The notes below the pieces were generated by a model. That model made no database searches and had not been told where the DNA came from. It was given only the letters and a program-made list of their open reading frames with translations. Position numbers and translations under genes: made by a program. 64,000 bases of DNA, from the NCBI GenBank assembly GCA_941918925.1, contig OW799233.1, positions 76,821,797 through 76,885,796 of the forward strand. Reading direction: 5' to 3'. Of this stretch, positions 33,285 to 43,788 are shown in pieces (positions within the stretch are counted from its first letter, which is position 1; the number at the start of each line of letters is the position of its first letter). The stretch is from Phyto melanocephala. Taxonomy: Eukaryota; Arthropoda; Insecta; Diptera; Rhinophoridae.

Positions 33285-33639
33285 TGTTATGATTACTTGT
33301 ACAGAAATATAAAAAAACTACAAGAAAATTGTAACTAGGAATTCTAACGGTATTTTTGAAAAGCAAAATCAAAAGTAATAATAGATGAATACGTAACACA
33401 AAAAAACAACGTTGCATGTCGAATCCTTTTTTTGCTTTGGAAATTTCATGATTTTGTTTTCGATTGCAAAATTGTTGTAAAAAGCGCATTATATTTTAAT
33501 TTTCTGACTGTCAATAAAAAGGCAATAATAATACAACAAAACACCATGATCGAAATAAGAAAATATCCTAAGCATAAAAATACTTGGTAAAATTAAGGTA
33601 AATAACCTTTAATGTCGGATAGTTTTTTTTTGACCACTG

Positions 33640-33954
33640 TATGTCTATTTCATTTATTGTATGTTATACTTTATATACACTGCTATGCAATATTTTAGCC
33701 GTACGTCAATATTAAGTAACATAATATTAACTAAATGATTCAAAAAAATTATGTTATTGATACTATCTGAGAGAACATCAAAAATTAATGACTAAGGTAA
33801 ATAATTTTTTATTTATTAGTTTAAGTTTCATCGATGTAACAACTAATTTGATATTAAAGTAATGTATTAATATAGCCGCAGCATTAAAAATAATGTGGCT
33901 AACGAGTTTTATCTCCTGTTTCTATTTTTTTCTTTTGGTTATTATTTGTACACT
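33640..33954. other. AT-rich stretch, nothing recognised
   Basis: No coding frame or element terminus other than the Tc1-like end at its left edge. Confidence 0.4.
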
Positions 33955-34875
33955 AGGCGCATTTTCAAATGGGAATGGCGGCTGACATGGAAAACCCCCA
34001 CTCCAGTAATGGAAATGCCGCGACGAATACAATTATATCCACAAAGATGGTAAAAAAACGGTCAATAGTTTCTTGCCAAATAAGGCACCGGGATCAAATA
34101 AAATTTTTCCGAATCTTCTACAGAGAAGCAATGATATAATTGCAACATGCTGGCGAATATTTTTACTACTTGACAAGGAAAACTACGCAAATCCCAATAG
34201 TATAACAGCATTTTTATTAAAAACCTTGGAGCGAATTGTCGATAAGATGGTTAAAAGTCAAATCCAGATAATGTAATAAAATTTGAACAGCACGTCTTTT
34301 AAGGGCAGATTTATTGAGCCGGCTATGCTGGAATTTCTTTATCTTCTTTCTTTGACCTAGGCTTGCAACAACGTAATGACCTCAAGTCTTATTAGTTCCA
34401 AGAGAACTTGGGGTTAAGCCACGACCTAATTTGTGTGGATTAGCAATATGTTAAGGAACAGGTGGATACATTGTAAGGCAAATGGAGTGAGAACAAGGGA
34501 CAAAGTATGTCGAGGAACCCCGCAGGGAGGTATTGGTAAGTAATATACATAGCATACCGAAAATTCTATCGAGCGAGGGTTTCAAGCCTAATTGTTACAC
34601 AGACTTCATTGGGATAATGATCAGTGAGACCAATCCTAAGCTCTGAATATATCCTACAATTAAGCGAATTAGCGAGGGCTCAATGCTAGCCCGGACAAAA
34701 CTTAAATCTGCTTGTTTACGAACTGGAATGGGTTTATATGACATGATCCAAAACAGAAGTACATAAATACTTTCCTCTAGTAAATCACAGTACTGTTTTC
34801 CAGGCTGAGAAAACTGATAACGAGGCGCCGATTGATATATTTACGAAAACCCAATCAGTAATCAGGACACTTGCT
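33955..34875 (+). pseudogene. Degenerate LINE A copy
   Basis: Patchwork matches to LINE A ORF2 in order: the AGTTTCTTGCC-AATAAGGC region (34058), the Y-A-N-P block (34185), the GGAACCCCGCAGGGAGGTAT motif (34513), the region just after YADD (about 34580-34700) and a stretch before RNase H (about 34715-34870). Several internal deletions and stops separate them. It is much older than the copy at 22346. Confidence 0.8.
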
Positions 34876-35771
34876 TTGATCTCCTGATTTGTTGATCAAT
34901 GGAATTGTTTAATTGCACGACCCAGTTGCCAAGCAAATATTTTGTTGTTTTTGTCCAGGCAGTAACAACAGGACAAATTTCTTTCGCAATGTTCTTTGCT
35001 TTTAATTTGATTCGTTTCACCCATGTTTAATCTTTGTTTACTTTTCACAAGGTGTCCGATGAACTCCAGAGAATTATTAATAAACACATAACAAATACAA
35101 ATCAGCAAAGTAAAATGCTATATCAAGTAAAAGTCTTAACATAATTAAAATCCATCCGTAATAGTGCACCAAAATTATGTACATACAGTAGAATTAAGTA
35201 ATAAATGTTAAAACTATCACAATTAAATATTATTCGCAACAGTATCCCAAGTTTGTGCACACCTTGCGTAAAGGAACTGTGAATGTGTGACATACACCCC
35301 GCGTTAAACCTTTTATGACAAGTAGTATATGGCTAAGGTAACTGAGACTTCCAAATCACATGGCGTGACATATACGGACTGCAAGGCATAGTGTTTATTT
35401 ATTGACTTCAACTTTTGACGTTGTTTTTATTATTTTGAAGATACTCATCCCAATTATATTAGTTGTGAGCAGGATAGCGGCATAGAAAACTGTGGCATGA
35501 TGGTATGTTATGTGCTTGATCTGATGGCTTTGTTGTCCATTAGGGTACTGGTTATTCTAACTGTATTAGCGACGTTTTATCAATGAACGGCGTAATGCGG
35601 CTATTTGTAGGAGTATTATTGTTAAACTAAATTTTACATGAGCATTTTTCTGCATCTACGTTGATTTTTGATTGCATATGAAAAAAATTCACCATCTTTT
35701 CTTGTTGTGCGTGATTTCCACTGTTTTTAAAATAAGACAAAATATTGATCTTTATGAGTATTTATTAGTCC
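34876..35771. other. Non-coding stretch, one unrecognised short frame
   Basis: A minus-strand frame from ATG 35023 to 34896 encodes a short cysteine-containing peptide (CERNLSCCYCLDKNNKIF) that I do not recognise. Nothing else was identified. Confidence 0.3.
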
Positions 35772-36022
35772 CTATCACCACGCTGTAGCCGATGTTGTGC
35801 TGAAACCGAAAAATGTTTCCTCAGGTCATTTCGGAACAAAAACGTTCCGCGTTGAAGCCGATTTCTGAAAGCCCTTTAAGATTTTTTTATTTTTTTAATA
35901 TTTTTTATTCTTTTAAAAATTTTATTTACATTTCTTAATGTAATTATAATCAAAATCAAAATCACAATCTAAAAACTATCTTTGTTAAGTGAAATTAATT
36001 TATAAAGATAATATTTTTATTT

Positions 36023-36769
36023 TTATACCCTTCACACAGTGAAAAAGGGTATATATAGGTTTGTCATTCCGTGTGAAATTTCTACAATTTTCATTTCCGA
36101 CCCCATATAGTATATATTTTCTGAAAGCTCATGAATAGGGGAGTCGATTAAGCTCTGTCCGTCTGTCCGTGTGTATGTTGAAATCAACTTTTTGAAGCCC
36201 CCCGATATCGCTTGGACCCGGGTGAGGTATTAAAATATCAGAAATATTCGGGAGTATTCGGTATTGAAAATCAGAAACATCGGTACATAAACAACTGAGA
36301 TATGAGCAAAAACCCACGTCCACCTCGATTTTTTATTCACAAAAACAACATTACAACAACAACATACATACATACAAACGTGTATACTGGTCAGAGAAAA
36401 CATGGCATCGAATCCCAGCTGAGCCAAAAAAAATTTTTTTTATTTTTTTTTTATTTTTTATTTAATATATTATTAATATTTTTATTACTATTTTGTTTTA
36501 TTTTTTTTTTGTTTTATATATATTATATATATAAAATATTTTTTTAAAATTTTTTTTTAAATTTTTTTAAAAAATTTTTTTTTATTTTTTTTAACATACA
36601 TACGTGAATTTATAATTTTACAATGGGAAGTTTTATATATGTATGTTTTTATATGTATGTACGTATTTTATATGGGATGAATGGTGATACAAACTACTGG
36701 TATTGCATGACTACACGTTGTGAAGGGTATATAAGATTCGGCACGGCCGAATATAGCGCTCTTACTTGT
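36023..36769 (+). repeat. Dispersed fly repeat, copy 2
   Basis: It runs from TTTTATACCCTTCACACAGT to GCGCTCTTACTTG. It has a GTCATTCCGTGTGAAATTTC block, an A/T-only core (36425-36590) and a terminal ATTCGGC-ACG-GCCGAAT hairpin (about 36736-36753). It is the reverse complement of 26592-27333 plus the hairpin. No protein is encoded. I recall such sequences as very common in calyptrate fly genomes. Confidence 0.8.
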
Positions 36770-36933
36770 TTTAGAACTTACTGATCCCAAACTTAATTGC
36801 ATTTGACGTGGAACCTTTTTTACCGAATCGAAAATCTAAAGATGCAGTTCTTATTATTTTTTTATGCACTACATAGTATGGATAGGGCCGTTTTGATATT
36901 TTAAAAAAATATAAAAAAGTTGTGTACCTAGTA

Positions 36934-37005
36934 CCCTCGCGAAGAGGTAGTCATCTTGTCGCGATGCGAGGGCTTAAGTGTAAATTACACTAACTAAGAA
37001 CTACC
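36934..37005 (+). ncRNA. HDV/R2-like self-cleaving ribozyme at the LINE B 5' end
   Basis: The 72 nt can fold in the nested double pseudoknot order of HDV-like ribozymes. P1 is CCCTCGC (36934-36940) with GCGAGGG (36966-36972). P2 is GGTAGT (36946-36951) with ACTACC (37000-37005). P3 is ATC/GAT (36953-36955, 36963-36965) closing a 7-nt loop TTGTCGC. P4 is AGTGTA/TACACT (36977-36982, 36986-36991). CTAAG (36994-36998) lies in the P4-P2 joiner, where the catalytic cytosine is expected (C36994). Cleavage 5' of C36934 coincides with the element boundary given by the target duplication. HDV-like ribozymes are known at the 5' ends of R2 and of LOA-clade LINEs, where they free the RNA from upstream transcript. 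Activity of this copy is untested. Confidence 0.72.
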
Positions 37006-37511
37006 CACCCCCTGCCTACCAGCGTCTGTTTCTCCTAGTTGGGGCGGCTAGCAGGCAACTTCTCTACCCCCTCTTCACATAGGCTGTTGAGAATGCGTCC
37101 GCCTTTTTAAATCGTCGGTCCGCAACCATAAATCCACCAGCGTCTGTTCCCAGAGTGAGCGGCTGTTAGTCTGCGTCTGTCTCCAGTGGGGCGGCAGTTT
37201 ATAGCAAGCCTGGCAGTAGGCATAAAATGCAAACAACCAATCATCCGTAATGCCGAAAAAATCATGCCCTGCTTATCCGGTAAAGGGCTTCATAATCTCT
37301 GGAGACCCAACTACTGCAGTGTCGGTATCAGGCTGCAGTAAGTTGTTGGCTACTGAATCCTCGACTAGTGGAGTGGAAGCGCCAGGCTCCACTAGCCGAC
37401 TAGCTACTAGTGCGCTAAAAACATGACCGATCAAGCCAATAGGCGATCGAAACCCTAGCTTGGTACAGCGTGGTTCTTCGAATCCAGGTACCTCTAAGGC
37501 TCCTTAGGTCC

Positions 37512-37831
37512 GGATGGGACTAGTTCCTGTCAAAACACCAGCTTCAGGTGCCGGTGAGGTGGCTAAGACTCAGTCTGCCACTAAACCTGGATCCCTTGTG
37601 CCAAACATTGTGCAGAAGGATCATCTGGAGAATGATTCGATGATCCCTGAAGCACCACCCTCGACCTCCACGGCTGCTAAAATAGATTCCCCAAGACACA
37701 GAAAACAATCCAAAAGGTCCTTCACTACTAAGCGTTCCGCTTATAAGATAATAAGTCGGTTTGGTGAAAAACCTACTGACGAGCTCACGGAGCAAGAGAA
37801 AAACTCTCCGGTGGGCGAAAACCCTCATTGA
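37512..37831 (+). pseudogene. LINE B ORF1, N-terminal part
   Basis: Open from ATG 37514 to a TGA at 37829, encoding a Ser/Thr/Pro-rich, basic, probably disordered region (KTPASGAGEVAKTQSA; RHRKQSKRSFTTKRS). The reading then moves one frame to continue in the next entry (overlap 37761-37831), so a frameshift splits ORF1 here. Upstream, 37006-37511, is GC-rich leader with several stop codons. Confidence 0.55.
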
Positions 37832-39251
37832 GAGGTTAAAAAGTGATCCTCCAAATGCAGGTGTAGGCAGTCCTAAACGGACGGCATCCTCTGCAGCGCC
37901 TAAACGGCAACGGTCAGAAGAGGACACTCTTCCAGGAACAAAACATTCCAAACACATGCCTCCATGGCCACAACCAAGATCCTACAAGGAGGTGGCTAAG
38001 GACCACCTTATTTGGGCGATCATTGAAAGTTGTTCGGGACAACCCGGGACCACCACCCCAGTGCGAAGATGCCACATCAAACTCATAGCCTGTACAGACG
38101 AGCGTTCAGCGCAGCTGTACAAGACCGCCATAGAGTCCCTCGGGGAAGTATGGTCTGGCGCGAAGCTCGAGGCAATACTTCTCGCCGATGTTCCACAAAG
38201 GCCGAGATCCATTTCCAAGATTATCGCAATACCATCCCACCCAAAGGAGATTATGCAGGTCAGTAATCCTCAGCTACCCACGAAGGACTGGAAAATAGCC
38301 CAGGTTACTGAAGCTGTAGAAGGCTCCAGGAAGGCCACTGTTGTTATTAACAGTGACTCCCCGGCTCCACTTCGAAGGACTCAGGGAAAGATATACTATG
38401 GTTTTGGTACTATCTTTCTCCGGGTCTCCGGGCTAAACAAGGATGGCTACTACATTCTGTATGCAGCCGGACCAGGTAGGACCAGATCTTGCATTATGGC
38501 CAAAAACAATCTTAAAGCTTTTGTTCTATCCGACTTCAGTGATAAGGACACCTGTACTATAGCCATCGAGAACAAGAGGCGAATAGTCTGGCTAATGAGC
38601 TGTTATATGGCGCACGATCATGGAGTGGACCCACCTAACTCCATCACTAGCAAGGCGATGTCTTACGCGAACGAAAGGAACATCCCTCTTATAATTTGCG
38701 CGGGTGCCAACGCGCATCATACCATCTGGGGTAGCTCGGATACCAACCAAATGGGTGAGTCACTCCTCGAATTTATAATTGAAAATAAACGAACAGAAGT
38801 TAATAGGCGTAATGAACCAACCTTTGTAGTTACTAACAGAAGGGAGGTTTTGGATGTTACTCTTATTAGCGATAGGTATGTGAATTTGATAGGAAATTGG
38901 AGGGTGTCGAAGGACTGCTCTTTTTCCGATCACCTATATATTGATTTCGATTTGTTTTTCGAAGTGGATTCTGAGAGTAATTTCTTGAATAGGAGAAGGA
39001 CAAATTGGTCTGTTTATGCTGAGGTGCTGAATAGAAGGCTCTCTTCGTGTCCAGACTCCATTGACGATAGGTCCACTCTGGACTCCGTAACTGAGTTCTT
39101 GAGTAATGTAATGGCTGAGGCAACCGATAACTCCTGTAGGAAAACTACTAGGAAAGGTAAGGCCAAGCCCACTTGGTGGAATGCCGAAATTGCGGAAAGG
39201 CGCAAAGAATGCAGGAAACTATTCAATGAGGCTAAAAGGAGTGGATATTAG
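37761..39251 (+). CDS. LINE B ORF1-endonuclease fusion created by deletion
   Basis: A 496-codon open frame. Residues about 20-215 resemble the ORF1 domain of R1/LOA-type LINEs (DUF4780-like): SYKEVAKDHLIWAII, CHIKLIACTDERSAQLY and PLRRTQGKIYYGFGTIFLRV. At about residue 220 (near 38420) the protein jumps directly into the endonuclease: GPGRTRSCIMAKN, LSDFSDKDTCTIAI, IICAGANAHHTIWGSSDTNQ, DVTLISDR and SDHLYIDFD. The ORF1 zinc knuckles and the start of the endonuclease are missing, so an in-frame internal deletion fused the two ORFs. Known EN motif GDFNAHH is here GANAHH with the Asp replaced. It continues into the RT region after a stop at 39249-39251. Confidence 0.78.
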   Translation: MVKNLLTSSRSKRKTLRWAKTLIERLKSDPPNAGVGSPKRTASSAAPKRQRSEEDTLPGTKHSKHMPPWPQPRSYKEVAKDHLIWAIIESCSGQPGTTTPVRRCHIKLIACTDERSAQLYKTAIESLGEVWSGAKLEAILLADVPQRPRSISKIIAIPSHPKEIMQVSNPQLPTKDWKIAQVTEAVEGSRKATVVINSDSPAPLRRTQGKIYYGFGTIFLRVSGLNKDGYYILYAAGPGRTRSCIMAKNNLKAFVLSDFSDKDTCTIAIENKRRIVWLMSCYMAHDHGVDPPNSITSKAMSYANERNIPLIICAGANAHHTIWGSSDTNQMGESLLEFIIENKRTEVNRRNEPTFVVTNRREVLDVTLISDRYVNLIGNWRVSKDCSFSDHLYIDFDLFFEVDSESNFLNRRRTNWSVYAEVLNRRLSSCPDSIDDRSTLDSVTEFLSNVMAEATDNSCRKTTRKGKAKPTWWNAEIAERRKECRKLFNEAKRSGY

Positions 39252-40800
39252 GCCACATATAAATCCTCCCTAAATGGGTTTAAAAACCTTATCAGAAGAG
39301 CCAAGAGGCAATCCTGGAGAAAATTCTGCAGTGAGGTGGAAAATTCTTCGGAGACAACTCGGCTACGAAAGATTATATCTTCAAATCCAACAATATCATC
39401 ATACATACAGAGGGCGGATGGTTCTTGGACCACCAGTAGCAAGGAAACGCTGGAGGTTCTCATGGATACACATTTCCCAGGATGTCTAGAGCAGGACTCC
39501 CCTCCTGCTGTTGACCACACGGATGCATATGACATGTCGAATCTACCGATCACTGAGCATCGCATAAGATGGGCAGTTGGAAGTTTCCATCCCTTCAAGT
39601 TTCCAGGTTCTGATGGCGTAATCCCAGCGGATATACAGGAGAACATCGATATTTTATTGCCATGGCTTCTGGTGATATTCAAGGCATGCTTGCATTTATC
39701 CCATGTCCCATCAAGGTGGACATCCTATAAGATTATTTTTATACCCAAGGGAAGTTAGGCCTCGCATACAAGGGCCGGAGACATCAGGCCAATAAGTCTC
39801 TCCTCCTTCCTGCTTAAGACTCTGGAGAGGATTATTGATGTTTATATCAGATCGTCTCTAGGACCAGAGGATCTGTCGGCGGCACAGCATGCCTATACGA
39901 AGGGCAAATCTACGGAAATGATAACTGGACATAGATCCTGCGGTACCGGTTTTGTGGGAAAACTACTGAAATATAGGCGCATAGAATCAACTTTGGGCGC
40001 CTCTAGCATCTCCAAGGTGGCTGTAAATAGCACACCGCAAGGTGGCGTACTTTCTCCACTACTATGGAACATCAACATTAATATCCTGCTTAGGGCCATG
40101 GAGAATACATCTTGCATGACTGTTGCTTATGCGGGTGATGTGGCTGTAGCAGCTACGGGCAAAGATCCTGGACTGCACTCGGAGCTCTTGGAATCTGCGC
40201 TAACGTTAATACTTAGATGGTGCCAGGGATGTGGGCTGGGAGTCAATCCTGCCAAAACGGAACTGGTACTGTTCACAAGGAGGTACAAAAAAAAAAAACC
40301 TTTGCTAAGCCCAGGATAGACGGAGTGGCACTAGCGCTATCCGATAATGCCAAATATTTGAGTCTCGTATTGGACAGCAAACTAAACTGGAACCTGAACA
40401 CAAAATCCAGGACCACTAAGGCGGCAACTGTATTATACTGCTGCAAGAGGGCAATTGGCCTTAACTGGGGTATTAACCCCAGGAACTTATACGATTCTGT
40501 CGTCAGACCAATTCTTTATTACGGAGCGGCAGTCTGGTGGGTTGCGCTGGAGAAGAGAATCCACCAGAACAGTTTCGGACGTATTATGAGAATGGCTGCG
40601 ATTATGATAACAGGTGCTCTTAGGACCACACCATCTAAGGCACTGTTCACTATTTTAAACTGGTTACCACCAGACATCATGGCTATGCAGATGGCTGCGG
40701 ACACCGCACTGAGGCTGAATGCCACAAAGGCATGGAAGTATGTGAATTATGGACATGCAAGAATTTTGGGTATGATCAATATTGCTTCTCCTATTGATTA
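39252..40800 (+). pseudogene. LINE B reverse transcriptase, broken and lacking catalytic motifs
   Basis: Frames at 39336-39758, 39918-40319 and 40217-40801 together cover the RT. Visible: FPGSDGVIPADIQ, IIFIPKGS, then after a stop IRPISLSSFLLKTLERII, HAYTKGKSTEM, NSTPQGGVLSPLLW and GLGVNPAKTELVLF. Between KSTEM and the next block (near 39920) the stretch holding the first catalytic Asp (AFDN motif) is deleted. The second catalytic motif reads VAYAGDVAV, Gly replacing the first Asp of YADD. A run of A near 40290 causes a frameshift. The polymerase is therefore inactive by several independent lesions. Confidence 0.85.
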
Positions 40801-40816
40801 AAAGGTACCGGGTTTC

Positions 40817-41581
40817 GTGACGAATATATCGGATAGATCTGAATACGACAACGGCCTCCGACCTTCGAAAAATGCCATCCAGATATTTACTGACGGATCG
40901 AAATCACATGCTGGAACTGGATGTGGTATCTTTTCGATCCAGTTGGGTTTGGAATTGTCCCTTAGGCTACCGGATTATTGTAGCGCGATACAGGCCGAAT
41001 TAATGGCTATTAACACAGCCGTGGAACAGATTCAGTATAATGAAATATCTGGCAGGGATATTTATATATTTACTGACAGCAAGGCGGCTATTAGGTCCCT
41101 TAAGAGTGTGTACAGCACATCGAAAATTGCCCAGGAATGCCGGGTGTCTCTTGAGGTGATAGCGAGACATTCGACGGTTACCCTTGTGTGGGTTTCAGGA
41201 CATGGGGATATTGATGGTAATAATAGAGCTGATGCACTTGCAAAAGCCGGTACTACCTTAGATTCGGTTCAATCCAGTTGTGCTTTGGGTATTCCCTTAT
41301 CGAAGGGTAAACAGCTAATCTCGCATCGATTATATTTAGATGCCAAGGAAAGATGGGTGAGAGAACTCACTTGTTTGGAAACCAGAAAGATCTGGCCTGA
41401 CATGGATGTGAATAGGACGCAATATGCAGTGAATATGCCACGAATCCACCTTAGGAACCTCATAGCGGTCATTACCGGACACTGGCCCATAGGTACACAT
41501 GCGAAAAGGCTGAATATCCCTTACAACGACTTCTGCAGAAGTTGCTATAACGAGGCAATTGTCCTGCATTCGGGGACCTGA
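40817..41581 (+). pseudogene. LINE B RNase H and C-terminal region
   Basis: The frame encodes an RNase H with all acidic residues visible: IFTDGSKSHAGTG, IQAELMAINTAV, IFTDSKAAI and WVSGHGDIDGNNRADALAKA. It continues into the C-terminal domain with IAVITGHWPIGTHAKRL and one CRSC of the zinc knuckle, then stops at 41581 before the usual second half of the knuckle. It resembles LINE A in layout (RNase H, VITGH block, knuckle), suggesting related clades, but the sequences are clearly different families. Confidence 0.83.
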
Positions 41582-41800
41582 GACGCCAGATTCTAGGTCA
41601 ACGAATACTTGTAAGTAAAACTTGTCTTTCCGCAGTTGATCTGGGAAAGATCCATACCTTCGTGAACAGGACAGGATGGCTGAGGAACGACGGCCAGAGG
41701 ACATAGACGAACAGGTAATGGTGCCTACGGTATCACAACGGGACCCTCGGAGGACCCAAGTGAGCTATGCCTTCGGGCGGCTGTCGGATCTAACCTAACC

Positions 41801-43295
41801 TGTATCCCTAGTATTTATCGCTAAAAAATTACTGCAATAGCGACCATTGTATCGTTTGGAATAAGATGTGGCTTAAGGCTCTATTCTCTATTCTATAGGC
41901 CTTTCCTACACAATCGGAATATATGAAGAAATTCATTCACACTTGAAGAAAAATCGCATTAAAACAGATGCAAAAACATATGTTCTTACTAATTAAAACA
42001 TGCACGAATTTCTGCCATATTTCAATAAAAGACCTTATTATGTCATTAAGCTTGTGTTTGCATTTCATTATAAATTAAATTAATTATTAAAAGAATAAAA
42101 TTATTCTAAGTATATCTGTCAATGCAAGAACAAATCAAAGTTTTGACATTGTATGTTGTGATATGTAAAGTGAATAAATACAAAAGAAAAAAGGTGAAAA
42201 AGAAGCGAATGAAATATTGGTGCCGGTAGTGGCTGCTCCGACGCTTAAGGAGCTAATACACGGCATGTTTTTGACATCTGACTTGTCAAATTCTCCACTG
42301 CTAATACAAACATGTCGTGTGTTACCTTTATGACATTTCTTCTGTAAAAAAACATGTGTTGAGACATCTGACAAAATTTTAATTAGAAAAACATGTGACA
42401 TCAGCCGTTGGCAGAAATCTTGGTTGCTGCAACGCAGTCAGCGTAAAAGTAAAATTTTGACAGACATGTAGGTTAACATATGTCTCACCAATTTTAAAGT
42501 CAAAATTTTCATATTGCTCTTAATTAATATATGTATAACACTTTGTCAAAAAAATATATAAAAGTAAGTTAAAATTGCGATTTTTACATACTTATATCTA
42601 TATACATTAGAGTGGTTTTAGTGAATAGGGCTGGATTTTTTTTCTTGAAATTTTTATGTGCTCACATCTTGAATTATGCCATTTAGTGTAAAAATACTAT
42701 TGTAAAAGTTTTAGCACAATCGGACTTTGCTTTCCCGTGCCGAAAGGGCCCTGAACTTTTAAAAATGTACTGTTTTTCAAGATATATCGCCATTTTTTTG
42801 CTATAGGTGATGACTTACTAAATTTATTACAATAAAATTTCTATCAAATGAAAGGTTACTTTATTGACTTCACATTAAGAAAATGTGTTATTCTTTTAAA
42901 ATATGCGGTTTAGTCGATATTTACGATTTAACGGATCAAGACAGTTTATATTGCTCTAGTAAGCATTTCGAAGCTATGATTGAGATTCTTCACCATATTT
43001 AAAGAAATCCTAATTTTACACACATTTAATTTTTTTTTTTTCGAAAAGAAAACAAGAAACAAACACAATGTTTTAAATTTTTAAAGTCTATTTTCGTTTT
43101 TATTTTAATGAAGTGTTACAATATTAAATAAAAATATACTTATATATGTATATGACAAGTTTCAGAATTCATATTTCAAAATAAACTTATTAAAATAAAA
43201 TGTATACTTAAAAAACGTTTTAGTTGATATATGTATGTATTAATATTAGTATTTTCATTATCACTAATATGACAACGGTAGACCAAGGGTACTTT
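41801..43295. other. Non-coding interior of the 27-bp-TIR element
   Basis: No gene seen. 42250-42410 has several ACATGT/GACATCTGAC repeats in both orientations. 42605-42960 is an AT-rich stretch containing a GTGCCGAAAGGGCCCTGAAC island. Poly-A/T runs are common. Confidence 0.4.
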
Positions 43296-43367
43296 AACAT
43301 CGGCTACAGCGTGGTGATAGGGCCTTATTTTGGTTGTACCCCTCATAAACATATGTTATAATTATAT

Positions 43368-43560
43368 TTAAATGAACAAACTAAATACAATGGAAGCCGA
43401 AGAAATTCCTTTTTTAATATTAACATGGCCTCTAAGGAAATTAAGATTATCAAACGAATAAGCTGTTAGAATATAAATATTATCAACACCAGAACCACTC
43501 TTATAGCTGTCTTTGACTTTAGCCAATTCTCTCCAATACTGTGTTCTTAGATAGTTTTGT
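43368..43560 (-). CDS. MADF-domain gene, downstream exon
   Basis: After an acceptor TGCTTTTTAG (AG at 43562-43561) the minus strand reads RQNYLRTQYWRELAKVKDSY, KSGSGVDNIYILTAYSFDNL and NFLRGH: the second half of a MADF (Myb/SANT-like) DNA-binding domain, in which LR-x-Q-Y-x-R-E, K-S-G-x-x-x-D and a W/Y...L-x-F-L block are typical. It joins in frame (AG|A) to the exon at 48218-48037. The tail after LRGH is hydrophobic and probably beyond a missed donor. The intron between the two exons now holds a Mag-like retrotransposon. MADF proteins are a large fly family of transcriptional regulators; some transposons also carry them. Confidence 0.65.
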
Positions 43561-43788
43561 CTAAAAAGCAAAAACAACAATATAATAAATGAAATACGTA
43601 ACACAATTTTATTAAAGTGTATTGTAGTAGAAACACTTACAACATTTTATACTTGTTTATTATTTTATATCAAAACACTCAGCACTGATTGATTTTTATT
43701 TTTAATGTTTTCGTTTAAGTATTTGAATTGAAATAAAACCTATTATTTTATTTACATAAACCATAACATATTTGTGGCGACGAGGATA

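Larger units (their letters stand above)
25410..33639 (-). mobile_element. Tc1-like transposon split by LINE C and a hAT element
   Basis: Inverted ends CAGTGGTCAAAAAAACTATT (25410, inward) and TTTTTTTTGACCACTG (ending 33639) bracket the region. The transposase is on minus: most of it lies at 32382-33284 and its last 39 codons at 25670-25788. The two halves read across a break at 25788/32381 filled by about 6.6 kb of other elements. A TA sits beside the right end; the left is degraded. Confidence 0.8.
36934..41800 (+). mobile_element. LINE B, 5'-complete LOA/R1-like LINE with internal deletions
   Basis: Flanked by a 13-bp target duplication with two mismatches (36921-36933 TGTGTACCTAGTA, 41801-41813 TGTATCCCTAGTA), which fixes both ends. 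It starts with an HDV-like ribozyme fold, then a GC-rich leader, an ORF1-like protein fused to the endonuclease, RT, RNase H and a CTAACCTAACC tail. Internal deletions (near 38420 and 39920), stops and a changed RT motif make it dead. It is distinctly more GC-rich than its surroundings. Confidence 0.9.
35772..43322. mobile_element. 7.55-kb interval with perfect 27-bp inverted ends
   Basis: Inverted repeats CCCTATCACCACGCTGTAGC... lie at 35772-35798 and 43296-43322 and are identical over 27 bp. The interval contains a dispersed repeat (36023-36769) and LINE B (36934-41800). What remains is about 1.9 kb without a recognisable transposase, so the element is probably a non-autonomous DNA transposon enlarged by insertions. 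No clean target duplication was found (TATTT occurs on both sides), so two independent element ends remain possible. Confidence 0.6.

Noticed and set aside
34896..35108. Small cysteine-containing protein on minus
   Set aside because: No recognisable family, no splice or promoter evidence, surrounded by decayed transposon sequence.
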